From positions 1,536,945-1,600,944 of the forward strand of contig NZ_RBWX01000007.1 in the NCBI RefSeq assembly GCF_003634215.1: 64,000 nucleotides of DNA. The letters run 5' to 3'. Below the pieces are notes generated by a model. The model saw nothing but the letters and a program-made list of their open reading frames with translations, did not search any database and was not told where the DNA came from. Shown here in pieces: positions 19,772 through 29,871 of this stretch. How positions within the stretch are numbered: the first letter of the stretch is position 1; every line of letters begins with the position of its first letter. The translations under genes and the position numbers were made by a program. Source of the DNA: Sphingosinicella microcystinivorans. GTDB lineage: Bacteria > Pseudomonadota > Alphaproteobacteria > Sphingomonadales > Sphingomonadaceae.

Positions 19772-20710
19772 TTGAGTGGCTTCCCCGGCATCGTCGATGG
19801 CGCCCATTCCCACGATTTCCTGGGCAAGAACCACGACGCCAACGCACGCCGTATGCTCTGGGTGGTGCTGCTGACAGCGGCGATGATGGTTGCGGAGATC
19901 ATCGCGGGTTACGCGACAGGCTCGATGGCACTTCTCGCGGACGGCTTCCATATGGCGACGCACGCGGGTGCGCTCGGGATCGCTGCAATCGCTTATGCCT
20001 ATGCTCGGCACAATGTCGGCAACCCGCGCTATTCGTTCGGCACCGGAAAGGTCGGCGACCTCGCGGGCTTTGCGTCCGCTCTCGTGCTCGGCGTCATCGC
20101 ACTCGGTATCGCGTTCGAATCCGCGCTCCGGCTCGCGCGTCCTGTCGATGTCGCGTTCGGGGAGGCGACGATCGTTGCCGTGGTCGGGCTCGCGGTCAAT
20201 CTCGTCAGCGCCGCGCTGCTGTCGGGCGGGCATCACCACGGGCACAGTCACGGCCACGGCCACGATCACCATCATGATCATCAGGGCCACGGGCACCACG
20301 GCCACCAACACAGCGACAATAATCTACGTGCCGCCTACCTGCATGTGCTTGCCGATGCCCTCACATCCGTTCTCGCCATCGCCGCGCTGCTCGCCGGGCG
20401 ATATGGCGGATGGGTCTGGCTTGATCCGCTCATGGGCATCGTCGGCGCGCTCGTGATCGCGCGCTGGTCGTGGACGCTGATGCGCGATACGTCAGCCGTG
20501 CTGCTCGATGCCGCCGATCCGCATCTCGTCGAAGAAATCCGCGCGTGCGTGGAGACCGGCGATGCGAACATCCACGATCTTCACGTCTGGCAGGTCGGGC
20601 CGGGCGTTCACGCGGCGATCGTTTCCGTCACCGGCATCCCGCCGGAAACCGCCCGCGAGCGCCTGCGCCCCGTACACGAACTCGCGCACCTCACCATTGA
20701 GGCGCGGTAA
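19772..20710 (+). CDS. dmeF: CDF family Co/Ni exporter (DmeF-like)
   Basis: A 312-residue cation diffusion facilitator with six transmembrane helices. Metal sites are GSMALLADGFHMATHAGAL (helix 2) and HVLADALTSVLAIAALLAGR (helix 5), i.e. HxxxD pairs. A His-rich cytosolic loop of about 30 residues (HHHGHSHGHGHDHHHDHQGH core) separates helices 4 and 5. The N-terminal HSHDFLGKNHDANARR is typical of DmeF. The start is TTG 19772 with GGAGG 5 bases upstream; the longer frame overlaps the repressor gene. It exports divalent cobalt or nickel by proton antiport. Confidence 0.9.
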   Translation: MSGFPGIVDGAHSHDFLGKNHDANARRMLWVVLLTAAMMVAEIIAGYATGSMALLADGFHMATHAGALGIAAIAYAYARHNVGNPRYSFGTGKVGDLAGFASALVLGVIALGIAFESALRLARPVDVAFGEATIVAVVGLAVNLVSAALLSGGHHHGHSHGHGHDHHHDHQGHGHHGHQHSDNNLRAAYLHVLADALTSVLAIAALLAGRYGGWVWLDPLMGIVGALVIARWSWTLMRDTSAVLLDAADPHLVEEIRACVETGDANIHDLHVWQVGPGVHAAIVSVTGIPPETARERLRPVHELAHLTIEAR

Positions 20711-20725
20711 GGTCGTCCCTGAACC

Positions 20726-21385
20726 TCAGTTGTAGCGGCGCAGAAGCCCCACGAGCTTGCCCTGCACGCGCACGCGGTTCGGCGCATAGCGCTGCGCGGT
20801 GTACGCGCTGTTCGCTGGATCGAGGCGGATTTCGCCCTTGTCGCGGCGAAGATACTTGAGCGTCGCTTCATCCTCATCAACGAGCGCCACGACGATCTCG
20901 CCGTCGCGCGCCGTGTCGCATTTCTGGACGAGCGCATAATCGCCATCGAGGATACCCGCCTCGATCATGGAGTCGCCGGAAACCTCCAATGCGAAATGGT
21001 CACCCGAGGCGCCGAGGAGCGCGGCGGGAACCGACAGCGTGCGATCGCTTTGCATCGCTTCGATCGGCATACCCGCAGCGATTTTCCCGTGCAGCGGAAG
21101 TTCGATGACGTCATCGTTCGCGGCCGCAATGATCGGCGTTTGCCGGGCAGGGGCCTTCGCCGCCGTACCGGTTTCAGGCAGACGCAGCACTTCGAGCGCG
21201 CGTGCACGGTTCGCGAGACGCCGGATGAACTGCCGCTCCTCGAGCGCATTCACCAGCCGGTGCACGCCCGACTTTGATTTGAGATCGAGCGCTTCCTTCA
21301 TCTCTTCGAACGAGGGCGAGACGCCGCCGGCCTGCAGCCGATCGTTGATGAACATCAGCAGTTCGTGTTGCTTGCGTGTCAGCAT
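20726..21385 (-). CDS. lexA: LexA repressor
   Basis: A 219-residue SOS repressor-protease. An N-terminal winged helix ([21 protein letters not shown], with the recognition helix around [16 protein letters not shown]) is followed by a linker and a peptidase S24 domain. The self-cleavage Ala-Gly is in IAAGMPIEA, the catalytic Ser in GDSMIEAG and the Lys in DEATLKYL. RecA-stimulated cleavage would derepress SOS genes. It is last in the trp-moa-moe run but has its own SOS box upstream, so it is autoregulated. Confidence 0.96.
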   Translation of the reverse strand: MLTRKQHELLMFINDRLQAGGVSPSFEEMKEALDLKSKSGVHRLVNALEERQFIRRLANRARALEVLRLPETGTAAKAPARQTPIIAAANDDVIELPLHGKIAAGMPIEAMQSDRTLSVPAALLGASGDHFALEVSGDSMIEAGILDGDYALVQKCDTARDGEIVVALVDEDEATLKYLRRDKGEIRLDPANSAYTAQRYAPNRVRVQGKLVGLLRRYN

Positions 21386-21442
21386 GTCCGGTTCACCCTT
21401 CCGTGTTTCGCGACTCGTTCCACAAGATGTTCCACTTTTCGT

Positions 21443-21457
21443 GAACGAATGGAGAAC
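21443..21457 (-). promoter_or_regulatory. LexA (SOS) box upstream of lexA
   Basis: On the minus strand the site reads GTTC-N7-GTTC, the alphaproteobacterial SOS box, 58-72 bases in front of the lexA ATG and directly after the moeA stop codon. A second GTTC pair at 21417-21432 has an 8-base spacer and is not canonical. Confidence 0.75.
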
Positions 21458-21459
21458 AT

Positions 21460-22650
21460 TTAGGGGGTGGCGAAAATCCTGTCAAGCGCCAGCACGGGCA
21501 CATCGGCGCCGCTCGCCGCTGCGTGTGCGCCCACCGGGCGGATGATGAGCGCGTTCGCCTCCGCGAGGACGCCCAGCATGGAAGAATCCTGCGTGTCGAA
21601 CGCGCGCACGCCTTCCGCCGTCAGCCGCGCGCGCAGGTGATCGCGGCGGTTGCCGTTGGCGGGCAGGGGGGCGAGCAGCCGCGCCGTAATCGTCGGGTCG
21701 GCGTTCGTGCTGCCTGCCATGCGCGCGAGCATCGGCAGCGCGAACAGCGCGGCACAGACGAACGCGGAGACCGGGTTTCCCGGCAGCCCGAGCACGCGCG
21801 CGCGCCCAAGCGATCCGGCGATCAGCGGCTTGCCGGGCTTGATCGCGACCTTCCAGAAGTCGAGCGTCGCGCCCGCGTCCTGCAACGCCGCCCGCACCAG
21901 ATCGTGGTCGCCCACGGACGCGCCGCCGATGGTGACGAGGAGGTCGGCATCGCTTGCGGCCTTCAGCCCCTTGCCGATGGCGTCCAGATTGTCGGGAAAG
22001 ATGCCGAGGTCGCGCACGTCCGCGCCAGCTGAACGGAACAGTGCCGCCAGCATCACGCCGTTCGAGCTGACGATCTGGTCCGCCTGCGGCGCTTCGCCCG
22101 GCGCCACCAGCTCATCGCCCGTCGCGAGGATCGCGACGCGGGGGCGCCTGATTGCGAGGCTGCCGTGCCCGGATGCTGCGGCAAGGCCGAGGTGCTGGGG
22201 CCCAAGCCGCGTTCCCGCCGCGATCAGCCGCTCGCCTGCGCTGAAATCCTTGCCCGCGACGCGGATGTGTGCGCCGAGGCGCGGCGGGCCTTCGCCCGTG
22301 AGCGTCAGCCGCTCGCCCTCGCGGCCAACCTCTTCCTGCACGATCACCGTGTCCGCACCCTCCGGCAAGGGCGCGCCCGTGAAGATCCGGGCGGCCTCGC
22401 CCGCGCCGACCGTTCCGGCAAAGCCCCGTCCCGCGGCGCTTTCGCCGACGACGCGCCACGGCCCCGGCATATCGGCCCAGCGGATCGCGTAGCCGTCCAT
22501 CGCGGAAGACGGGAAGGGCGGCTGCGTCAGCCGTGCGGTGAGGTCATCGGCAAGCGTCAGGCCGGCAGCGTCGGCGAGCGGAAGGTCTACGGGTGGAACC
22601 GGTTCACAGGCCGCAAGCAGCCGCCCCAGCGCGTCCTCGTAGCTCAGCAT
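21460..22650 (-). CDS. moeA: molybdopterin molybdotransferase
   Basis: A 396-residue MoeA/gephyrin-domain enzyme that inserts molybdate into adenylylated molybdopterin. Marks are [10 protein letters not shown] near the N terminus, [13 protein letters not shown], the middle SSNGVML with [10 protein letters not shown], and GKPLIAG followed by [10 protein letters not shown]. It overlaps moaC by 7 bases, so both are cotranslated for molybdenum cofactor synthesis. The stop lies next to the lexA operator. Confidence 0.95.
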   Translation of the reverse strand: MLSYEDALGRLLAACEPVPPVDLPLADAAGLTLADDLTARLTQPPFPSSAMDGYAIRWADMPGPWRVVGESAAGRGFAGTVGAGEAARIFTGAPLPEGADTVIVQEEVGREGERLTLTGEGPPRLGAHIRVAGKDFSAGERLIAAGTRLGPQHLGLAAASGHGSLAIRRPRVAILATGDELVAPGEAPQADQIVSSNGVMLAALFRSAGADVRDLGIFPDNLDAIGKGLKAASDADLLVTIGGASVGDHDLVRAALQDAGATLDFWKVAIKPGKPLIAGSLGRARVLGLPGNPVSAFVCAALFALPMLARMAGSTNADPTITARLLAPLPANGNRRDHLRARLTAEGVRAFDTQDSSMLGVLAEANALIIRPVGAHAAASGADVPVLALDRIFATP

Positions 22651-23120
22651 CCGCCCCGCGCGGTCCAGTCGCCGGATTTGCCGCCGGTCTTCTTCAGAAG
22701 GCGTACGCCTGAAATGACCATCGCCTTGTCCACGGCTTTCACCATGTCATAGATCGTGAGCAGCGCGAGCGAAGCCGCTGTCATCGCTTCCATTTCGACG
22801 CCCGTGCCCCATGTCGTAGAGGCTGTCGCCTCCACGCGCACGCCACCTTCTTCCAGCGTGAAATCCCCGGAAACGCTGGTGAGCGGCAGCGGATGGCAGA
22901 GCGGAATGAGGTCGGCGGTCTTTTTCGCGGCCGTGATCCCCGCGATGCGCGCCACGGCGAGCACGTTGCCTTTTGCAGCGCTGTCGTCGCGCACCGCCGC
23001 AAGTGCCTCTGCGGACATGGCGATATGCCCTTCGGCGATCGCCGTGCGCGCCGTCACCGCCTTGCCCGAAATGTCGACCATGCGGGCCTTGCCGGCCTCG
23101 TCGAGATGGGTGAGCCCCAT
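22644..23120 (-). CDS. moaC: cyclic pyranopterin monophosphate synthase
   Basis: A 158-residue MoaC that converts the MoaA product into cyclic pyranopterin monophosphate. Conserved stretches are [27 protein letters not shown] and the C-terminal [21 protein letters not shown] with the KTGGKSG end. It lies 2 bases after trpC and overlaps moeA; trpC-moaC-moeA-lexA is a well-known alphaproteobacterial order. Confidence 0.96.
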   Translation of the reverse strand: MGLTHLDEAGKARMVDISGKAVTARTAIAEGHIAMSAEALAAVRDDSAAKGNVLAVARIAGITAAKKTADLIPLCHPLPLTSVSGDFTLEEGGVRVEATASTTWGTGVEMEAMTAASLALLTIYDMVKAVDKAMVISGVRLLKKTGGKSGDWTARGGC

Positions 23121-23122
23121 GA

Positions 23123-23917
23123 TCAGCCCTCCAGCAGCCGCTTCGTCGCGGCGGTGACGTCATCCTGCGCCATCAGCGATTCCCCGACAAGGAAGCTGTT
23201 GATGCCGAAGCCCGCCAATCGGTCGAGGTCCGCGCGCGTCCGCAGCCCGCTTTCGCCGACAAGCGTATAATCAGCCGGCACGCCGCCTGCGAGTTCGGCC
23301 GAGGTCTCAATATCGACATGCAATGTTTTGAGATTGCGATTGTTCACGCCCAGAAGTCGGGATTTCAGGTGCGCAAGCGCCGTGTCCCGCTCATCCGCAT
23401 CATGCACCTCGACCAGAACATCCATCCCCCAGCCGAACGCTGCGGACTCAAGCTCCTTCGCAAGCCCGATATCGATTGCAGCCACGATAATGAGGATCGC
23501 ATCCGCCCCGATCGCCCGCGCTTCCGCCACCTGGTAGGGGTCGACCATGAAGTCCTTGCGCAGCACCGGCAGCGGCACGGCCCCGCGCGCCGCGATCAAC
23601 TTGTCGTCGCTGCCCTGAAACCAGTGTTCCTCGGTCAGCACGGAAAGACACGAAGCTCCGCCCGCGCGATAGGCGCGCGCCAGCGCGGGCGGATCGAAAT
23701 CAGCGCGGATCAGGCCCTTGCTCGGCGACGCCTTCTTGATCTCGGCGATCAGGCCAAAGCGCCCCTCGCGCTTCGCCGTATCGAGCGCCGCCTTGAAACC
23801 GCGCGGGGCATCCGCCGCACGCGCCGCCGCCTCGATCTCGCCGATCGGCCGCGCAGCCTTCCGCGCTGCGACGACCCCGCGCTTGTGGTCGCAGATTTCC
23901 GCCAGCACATCACTCAT
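23123..23917 (-). CDS. trpC: indole-3-glycerol phosphate synthase
   Basis: A 264-residue TIM-barrel enzyme that closes the indole ring in tryptophan synthesis. Signatures are [50 protein letters not shown] and the C-terminal phosphate site [12 protein letters not shown]. It overlaps trpD by 4 bases (ATGA). It is monofunctional, without a fused TrpF. Confidence 0.96.
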   Translation of the reverse strand: MSDVLAEICDHKRGVVAARKAARPIGEIEAAARAADAPRGFKAALDTAKREGRFGLIAEIKKASPSKGLIRADFDPPALARAYRAGGASCLSVLTEEHWFQGSDDKLIAARGAVPLPVLRKDFMVDPYQVAEARAIGADAILIIVAAIDIGLAKELESAAFGWGMDVLVEVHDADERDTALAHLKSRLLGVNNRNLKTLHVDIETSAELAGGVPADYTLVGESGLRTRADLDRLAGFGINSFLVGESLMAQDDVTAATKRLLEG

Positions 23918-24903
23918 CGAAAGGCCTTCCAGCGTTCAAGAAGCGCCCGTGCGCGTCCATCGTCCAGCGCTGATGCGGCGAGCGCGGCGCCCGTTGCCCA
24001 GTCATGCGCCTTGCCCGCGACGATCAGCGCCCCCGCCGCATTCAGGCAGACAATGTCGCGGTAGCCTCCATGCGCACCCGAGAGCAGATCCAGCATCGCC
24101 GCGGCATTCTCCTCCGGCGTTCCTCCACGGATCGCTTCGGGCGCGTGCCGCACGAGACCGGCGGTTTCCGGGTTCACTTCGCCGGCTTCGATGTGCGCCG
24201 CGGTCAGACGTGTGTAGGTCGTGGGCCCGGTGACGGTCAGTTCGTCGAGCCCGTCGCTGCCGTGCACCACCATCGCCGCGTCGGCGCCCAGCCTCTGCAG
24301 CGCTTCTGCAATCGGAAGCACCCATTGCTGCCCCGGCACGCCGACGAGTTGCCTTTTGACCCCCGCCGGATTGGCGAGCGGCCCGATCATGTTGAAGATC
24401 GTCCGCCGACCGATCGCACGCCGTACGCCTGCGACACGCGCCATCACCGGATGATGCTTTGCGGCGAACAGAAAGCCGATGCCGATTTCGGCGAGCGAGC
24501 GCTCCACCGTGTCCGAGGCGAGGTCGAGATCGATGCCCAGCGCCGAAAGCACGTCTGCCGCGCCGGATTTCGAGGATGCCGCCCGGTTGCCGTGCTTGGC
24601 GACCGGCACACCGCACGCCGCGATCACGATGGCGACTGCCGTCGAGATGTTGAGCGTATGCGCGCCGTCACCACCCGTGCCGCACACGTCGATGGCGCCT
24701 TCGGGCGCCGTGACGAGCCGCATACGGCTTCGAAGTACGCTCGCGGCAGCAACGATCTCGTCCACCGTCTCACCGCGCTCGGCAAGGCCGGTCAGAAAGC
24801 GGGCAATCTCCGCGTCCTCGACATCAGCGTTCAGAATGGCATCGAATGCCGCGCGCGCTTCCGCCTCGCCAAGCGGCGCTTCGGTCGCCGGCAGGTGTTT
24901 CAC
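23914..24903 (-). CDS. trpD: anthranilate phosphoribosyltransferase
   Basis: A 329-residue TrpD transferring phosphoribose from PRPP to anthranilate. The PRPP loop is [34 protein letters not shown] and [15 protein letters not shown] are conserved anthranilate- and PRPP-binding elements. It overlaps both trpG and trpC by 4 bases, giving a tightly coupled trpGDC segment. Confidence 0.96.
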   Translation of the reverse strand: MKHLPATEAPLGEAEARAAFDAILNADVEDAEIARFLTGLAERGETVDEIVAAASVLRSRMRLVTAPEGAIDVCGTGGDGAHTLNISTAVAIVIAACGVPVAKHGNRAASSKSGAADVLSALGIDLDLASDTVERSLAEIGIGFLFAAKHHPVMARVAGVRRAIGRRTIFNMIGPLANPAGVKRQLVGVPGQQWVLPIAEALQRLGADAAMVVHGSDGLDELTVTGPTTYTRLTAAHIEAGEVNPETAGLVRHAPEAIRGGTPEENAAAMLDLLSGAHGGYRDIVCLNAAGALIVAGKAHDWATGAALAASALDDGRARALLERWKAFR

Positions 24904-25493
24904 GCGGCGAGTTCGCGCGGTCGCGGCGTCAGTCCCGCGATCCGCATGAAGTTGGCGAGCATGTCGTGGCCATGCTCGGTCGCGATGCTTTCGGGGTGGA
25001 ACTGCACGCTGTGGATCGGCAGGTGTGCATGGCGGAAGCCCATCACGGCTTCATCGTCCGACCATGCGTTTACGATCAGGCTTGGGGGAATGTCCTCCAC
25101 GATCAGCGAATGATAGCGCGTCGCGGTGAAGGGTGAGGGGATGCCCGCGAAAAGCCCGGTGCCGTCGTGGCTCACGGGCGATGTCTTGCCGTGCATCAGG
25201 TGGCCGCGCACCACTTTGCCGCCGAAATGCTGCCCGATCGCCTGATGGCCGAGACAGACGCCGAGCAGCGGCTTCCCCGCGTCCGCACACGCCGCGACCA
25301 TGTCGAGGCTGATGCCGGCTTCATTGGGCGTGCAGGGGCCGGGCGAAATCAGAAACGCGCTCGCGCCGCTCGAAAGTGCCTGCCCGGCGGAAATCGCATC
25401 GTTGCGCACCACCTCCACCTCCGCGCCCAGCTCCATCAGGTAGTGGACGAGGTTCCAGGTGAAGCTGTCGTAATTGTCGATGACGAGGATCAT
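24900..25493 (-). CDS. trpG: anthranilate synthase component II (glutamine amidotransferase)
   Basis: A 197-residue class I glutamine amidotransferase supplying ammonia to TrpE. The catalytic triad is Cys in [16 protein letters not shown] and His/Glu in [22 protein letters not shown] is the family N terminus. It follows trpE by 39 bases and overlaps trpD. A pabA role in folate synthesis is possible in addition, because TrpG is often shared. Confidence 0.95.
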   Translation of the reverse strand: MILVIDNYDSFTWNLVHYLMELGAEVEVVRNDAISAGQALSSGASAFLISPGPCTPNEAGISLDMVAACADAGKPLLGVCLGHQAIGQHFGGKVVRGHLMHGKTSPVSHDGTGLFAGIPSPFTATRYHSLIVEDIPPSLIVNAWSDDEAVMGFRHAHLPIHSVQFHPESIATEHGHDMLANFMRIAGLTPRPRELAA

Positions 25494-25532
25494 GGCGCGA
25501 CCGCCCTAATCAAGGGACGCGGGGAGGGCAAG

Positions 25533-27041
25533 TTATTGCCCGTATCCCGACTCTCCGGCGCGGGTGATGGCATCGCGCGCAGCGGCAATGAGCGCGCCGG
25601 ATTTGGCCTCGCACTCCCGCTGCTCATAGGCGGGGGTTGAGTCCGCGACGATGCCTGCGCCGGCCTGAATGTGCATGGTGCCGTCCTTCACCACCGCGGT
25701 CCTCAGTACAATGCAGCTGTCCATCGATCCGTCGGGTGAGAAATAGCCGACGCCGCCCGCATAGGCACCGCGCTTCTCGGCCTCCAACTCGGCGATGATC
25801 TGCATCGCACGCACCTTGGGCGCCCCGGAGACGGTGCCCGCCGGGAAGCCGGCCATCAGCGCGTCGATCGCGTCCTTGTCCTTCGCGAGGTCGCCGCGCA
25901 CGTTTGAAACGATGTGCATCACGTGGCTATAGAACTCCACCGTGTTGCGCTCCGTCACCGAAACGCTGCCTTCCGACGCCACGCGGCCCACATCGTTGCG
26001 TCCGAGATCGAGCAGCATCAGATGTTCGGCAAGCTCCTTGGGGTCGGCGAGCAGGCTGTCGCGGTTCGCCGCGTCCTCAACCGCATTCGCGCCGCGCGGG
26101 CGGGTGCCCGCAATCGGGCGCACGGTCACTTCGCCTTCGCGCACGCGCACCAGGATTTCGGGGCTGGACCCGATCAGCGCGAAGCCCGGCAGGTCCAGCA
26201 TGTAAAGGAACGGCGAGGGGTTGATGCGCCTCAGCGATCGGTAGAGGCTGAAGGGCGACAGCGCGAACGGGATCGAGAAGCGCTGCGCCAGCACAACCTG
26301 AAAGATATCGCCCGCGACGATATAGTCCTGCGCGCGCCGAACCATCTCCGCATAGCGCGCCGGGTCAGTGTGGTGTGTCACCTCGGCCGAGGCAGGCGGC
26401 GCCGTCTCGCGTGCGGTTTGCGGCAGTGCGCCTGCAAGCCGCGCCTCGGCGGTTTCGATCCGCTCGATGGCGGCCGCAAGTGCCTCGCTCGCCGAAAGGT
26501 CGCCCGGAAACACAGGCGCGGCGATGAAAAGCTCGTCTTTCAGCCGGTCGAACGCCATCAACAGCGATGGGCGCACGAAAAGCATGTCAGGAAGCCCAAG
26601 CGGGTCTTTCTCCGGCGTCGGCACCGGTTCGACAAGCCCGATCGTCTCATAGCCCATGTAGCCGACAAGGCAGGCGAAGGCGGGCGGCAGGTCCGGCGGC
26701 AAGTCCATGCGGCACCCGGCGACGAGTTCGCGAAGCGCATCGAGCGGTGCGGCGTCGACGGGCTTGAACACATCGGGCGCGGAAGCGAAGCGGGCATTGA
26801 TCTCCGCCTGCCGACCGCGAACCCGGAACACGAGATCGGGCGCGAAACCGAGCAGCGAATAGCGCCCGCGTACCGTCCCGCCTTCCACGGATTCGAGCAC
26901 GAACGCGCCAGATCCCGCCTTGCCGAGCTTCAGCATCGCGGAAACCGGGGTTTCCGTATCAGCGATGCGCCGCGTCCAGACGAGTTGTGGCCGCCCGGCC
27001 TCGTAAACCCGCGCGAAGTCCGCGGCTTCGGGGTGGATCAT
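25533..27041 (-). CDS. trpE: anthranilate synthase component I
   Basis: A 502-residue chorismate-using enzyme. The N-terminal regulatory domain contains LESVEGGTVRGRYSLLG, the place of the Trp feedback site (LES-type serine). The catalytic domain shows FQVVLAQRFSIPF, PIAGTRPRGAN, VMHIVSNVRGDL, FPAGTVSGAPKVRAM and GAGIVADSTPAYE. It is a separate TrpE, not a TrpE-G fusion. Only 10 bases separate it from ppiD upstream; no attenuator fits there, so transcription probably comes from the ppiD promoter. Confidence 0.95.
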   Translation of the reverse strand: MIHPEAADFARVYEAGRPQLVWTRRIADTETPVSAMLKLGKAGSGAFVLESVEGGTVRGRYSLLGFAPDLVFRVRGRQAEINARFASAPDVFKPVDAAPLDALRELVAGCRMDLPPDLPPAFACLVGYMGYETIGLVEPVPTPEKDPLGLPDMLFVRPSLLMAFDRLKDELFIAAPVFPGDLSASEALAAAIERIETAEARLAGALPQTARETAPPASAEVTHHTDPARYAEMVRRAQDYIVAGDIFQVVLAQRFSIPFALSPFSLYRSLRRINPSPFLYMLDLPGFALIGSSPEILVRVREGEVTVRPIAGTRPRGANAVEDAANRDSLLADPKELAEHLMLLDLGRNDVGRVASEGSVSVTERNTVEFYSHVMHIVSNVRGDLAKDKDAIDALMAGFPAGTVSGAPKVRAMQIIAELEAEKRGAYAGGVGYFSPDGSMDSCIVLRTAVVKDGTMHIQAGAGIVADSTPAYEQRECEAKSGALIAAARDAITRAGESGYGQ

Positions 27042-27051
27042 CGGGCGCCGA

Positions 27052-28980
27052 TCAATTGGGCTGGTCGGCGGTGCCCAGGTAGCGCTGCTTCAGGCGTTCG
27101 AGGGCTTTGTCGTTCCGCTTGACGCCAACAGTGGACATGATCGCGGCCACGAAATTCTGAGCATACTCGTTCGTCGCGGCGGTCTGCATCTGCGAACGCA
27201 TCTGGTCCAGGAAAGCGGGCGCCTCCGCCAGATCACCGGGCTTCACGTCCGCGACGTGCACGACGAACCACGCGCCATTACGTGGCTGCGCGAGCGCCCG
27301 CGCATCACCCTTGGAAAGTGCGAAGCCAAGGCCGATCGGCGGCGGCACGGGTTCACGCCGCGCTGCGATTTCGATTCGGCGTGCCGTGAAGGTCTGCACC
27401 GGCGGCAGCTTGTTTTCCGCAAGCAGGCCGGCGAGCGGCTTGCCGGCCTTGAGCCCCGCGACAATCTTGTCGGCAACAGCCTTCGCGGCCTCCATCTGGC
27501 GCTCGAAGGTCAAGGCGGCCGTCAACTGCGGTTTGATATCCGCAAGCGGGACCGGTGTCGGCGGCACCACCTCTTCCACGTCCATCAGCGCATGCAGCGT
27601 ATCGGAAATATCCTCGACAGTCGGCTCGTCGTTCTCCTCGGTCGCGAAAGCCCGCTCGATAAGCGGACGGATACGCTGGTCGAGCTGGAGACCGGATTCG
27701 CCAAGCATCAGGCCTTCGCTCGTGACGGGCGGAACGCGGACCACGGTGAGGCCGAGGTCTTTCGCCGCTTCGGCAACGCTTGCACCGTCGGCAAGCGCGT
27801 CGTCCGCCTTCTCGACAATGTCGGCCACGGCGTTCGCGGCGAGGTCTGCCTCGACAGCCGGGCGAATCTCATCCTTCACTTCGGCAAGCGTGCGCGCAGG
27901 CTTCGTCACGACGGCATCGACATGCACGACGTGCCAGCCGAATTCGCTCTGCACCGGCCCGGCGACCTTGCCGGATGCGGCCTTGAATGCCGCATCCGCA
28001 ACCGCCTCTGCGGTCTGGTCGGCCATCGCACTTTTCGAAAGCGTGCCGAGGTCCAGGTCGGTTTCGCCATAACCCGCCACATCCTTGGCGACAGCCGCGA
28101 AGTCTTCGCCGCCATTCACCCGCTTTGCGATCGTGTCGGCCTGCGCCTTGTCCTGCACCACCACTTGGCGGAGCGTCCGCGTCTCGCTCGCGGCGAATTC
28201 GCTGGCATGCTTCTTGAAATAATCGGCGAGCGCTGCATCCGTTACCTTCACCGTCTTCGCGATCTCGGCGCTGTCGATGAGGGCGTATGTGATGCGGCGG
28301 CGCTCCGGCACCGTGTAGTTGGCGATGTTCTTCTTGTAGAAGGCCTGGATGTCGTCGTCGCTCAGCTTCGGGGCGGGGAACGACTGTGCAGGCACGGCGC
28401 CGATGTTGAGCGTGCGTTGTTCAAGCTGCAGCGCCGTGAACGGTTCGGCGAGCTTTCGCGGCGTCATCGGGATCGAATCGACGAGGCCGAGCAGCTGGCG
28501 CCGCACGACATCGCCGCCGATCTCGCGGCGTACCATGTCTTCCGTAAGCCCCTGCGAGGAGATTGCCTGCCGGAACACATCTTCCGAGAAGCGCCCGTCG
28601 GGGCCGCGGAATGCCGCAACCGATGCGATTTCCGCATCCACCTGTCGCTTGCTCGGGCCCAGGCCCAACTTTTCACCCATCGCGGTGAGCGCGTGCGAAC
28701 CGATCAGGCGCTCGAGCACGCCTTCCAGCATCCCGCCGCGCACGGCCTGCGCCGCGGTGATGCCCGGCTGTTCCTGCCGCATCGTCGCGAGCTGCCGGTC
28801 GAACTGGCTGGAGAGCTGTGTATCGGTAACGTCGTCCCCGGCGATCACGGCCACCGTGTTCGCCGCAGGGCCGCCGCCGAACGGATCACCGATGCCGGTG
28901 ACGATGAAGGCCACGAGCACCAGCCCGAGAAGGGCAAGGACGATCCAGGACGAGAGGGCCTTGCGGAAGAAACTGATCAT
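27052..28980 (-). CDS. PpiD-like periplasmic folding factor (SurA_N plus parvulin domain)
   Basis: A 642-residue inner-membrane-anchored protein. Residues ~13-33 form one transmembrane helix (IVLALLGLVLVAFIVTGIG). A SurA_N-like chaperone region follows, then a parvulin-type prolyl isomerase domain around residues 260-370 (TRTLRQVVVQDKAQADTIA, ending EFGWHVVHVDAV) and a second parvulin-like C-terminal half. It should assist folding of outer-membrane and secreted proteins in the periplasm. It starts the minus-strand run into trpE and diverges from tpiA. Confidence 0.9.
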   Translation of the reverse strand: MISFFRKALSSWIVLALLGLVLVAFIVTGIGDPFGGGPAANTVAVIAGDDVTDTQLSSQFDRQLATMRQEQPGITAAQAVRGGMLEGVLERLIGSHALTAMGEKLGLGPSKRQVDAEIASVAAFRGPDGRFSEDVFRQAISSQGLTEDMVRREIGGDVVRRQLLGLVDSIPMTPRKLAEPFTALQLEQRTLNIGAVPAQSFPAPKLSDDDIQAFYKKNIANYTVPERRRITYALIDSAEIAKTVKVTDAALADYFKKHASEFAASETRTLRQVVVQDKAQADTIAKRVNGGEDFAAVAKDVAGYGETDLDLGTLSKSAMADQTAEAVADAAFKAASGKVAGPVQSEFGWHVVHVDAVVTKPARTLAEVKDEIRPAVEADLAANAVADIVEKADDALADGASVAEAAKDLGLTVVRVPPVTSEGLMLGESGLQLDQRIRPLIERAFATEENDEPTVEDISDTLHALMDVEEVVPPTPVPLADIKPQLTAALTFERQMEAAKAVADKIVAGLKAGKPLAGLLAENKLPPVQTFTARRIEIAARREPVPPPIGLGFALSKGDARALAQPRNGAWFVVHVADVKPGDLAEAPAFLDQMRSQMQTAATNEYAQNFVAAIMSTVGVKRNDKALERLKQRYLGTADQPN

Positions 28981-29124
28981 CGGGAGCCTTTGGTCTTTCG
29001 CGCGCGTTCGGCAATGAAAATAGCGCCCGGTTTATAGGTAGCTGCGGCAGGCGCGGCAAGCGCGCCCTTGGCTTGTCTGTGCGTGCGTTGCTAAGGCCTA
29101 CCGTAAATGCACATGGAGAGTTTG

Positions 29125-29868
29125 ATGGAAAAGCCGATGCTGGTTGCAGGCAACTGGAAAATGAACGGTTTGAAGGCGGCGCTTGCCGAGGTGGAAGCGA
29201 TCGCGCGCGCAGCGGACAGCGCGCCCTCCCGCGTCGAGGTCGCCATCGCCCCGCCGTTCACGCTCGTCAGCCTTGCAAAGGATGCAGCGGAGGGCTCGCG
29301 CCTGCGCATCGGCGGGCAGGATTGCCACGCAAACCCGTCGGGCGCGCACACCGGCTGCATCGCCGCGCCGATGCTCGCCGATCTCGGCTGCGACTTCGTG
29401 ATCGTCGGCCACTCCGAGCGCCGCACCGACAACGGCGAAACCGATGCGATCGTGAAGGCAAAGGCCGCCGCTGCCATTGGCGCGGGCCTGCGCGCGATCA
29501 TCTGCGTGGGCGAGACCGAGGCCGAGCGTGATGCCGGGCGTCACCTCGATGTCGTCGGGACACAGCTTGAGGGCTCGCTCCCCGATGCGGATCCGGCGAG
29601 CATCGTCATCGCCTATGAGCCCGTGTGGGCCATCGGCACCGGACGTACCCCGCTCGCGGGTGATGTGGACGAGATGCACAACGCCATCCGCGCGCGCCTC
29701 GTCGCCCGCTACGGCGAAGACGGTCGCCGTATCCTCATACTCTACGGCGGCTCGGTGAAGCCGTCGAACGCGGCGGAGCTGTTCGCCGTGCCCGAGGTCG
29801 GCGGCGCGCTCGTCGGCGGCGCCAGCCTCAAGGCAGCGGACTTCCTGCCGATCATCGCGGCAGCCTGA
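29125..29868 (+). CDS. tpiA: triosephosphate isomerase
   Basis: A ~247-residue TIM interconverting dihydroxyacetone phosphate and glyceraldehyde 3-phosphate. Marks are VAGNWKMNG (catalytic Lys), the His in VIVGHSERR, the catalytic Glu in [10 protein letters not shown] and [10 protein letters not shown]. ATGs at 29107 and 29113 are in reach, but the ATG at 29125 has GGAGAG 4-9 bases upstream and gives the usual length. The next gene starts 3 bases after the stop. Confidence 0.96.
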   Translation: MEKPMLVAGNWKMNGLKAALAEVEAIARAADSAPSRVEVAIAPPFTLVSLAKDAAEGSRLRIGGQDCHANPSGAHTGCIAAPMLADLGCDFVIVGHSERRTDNGETDAIVKAKAAAAIGAGLRAIICVGETEAERDAGRHLDVVGTQLEGSLPDADPASIVIAYEPVWAIGTGRTPLAGDVDEMHNAIRARLVARYGEDGRRILILYGGSVKPSNAAELFAVPEVGGALVGGASLKAADFLPIIAAA

Positions 29869-29871
29869 AGG

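Noticed and set aside
21417-21432. GTTC-N8-GTTC as a second SOS box of lexA
   Set aside because: The spacer is 8 bases; the established alphaproteobacterial box needs 7.
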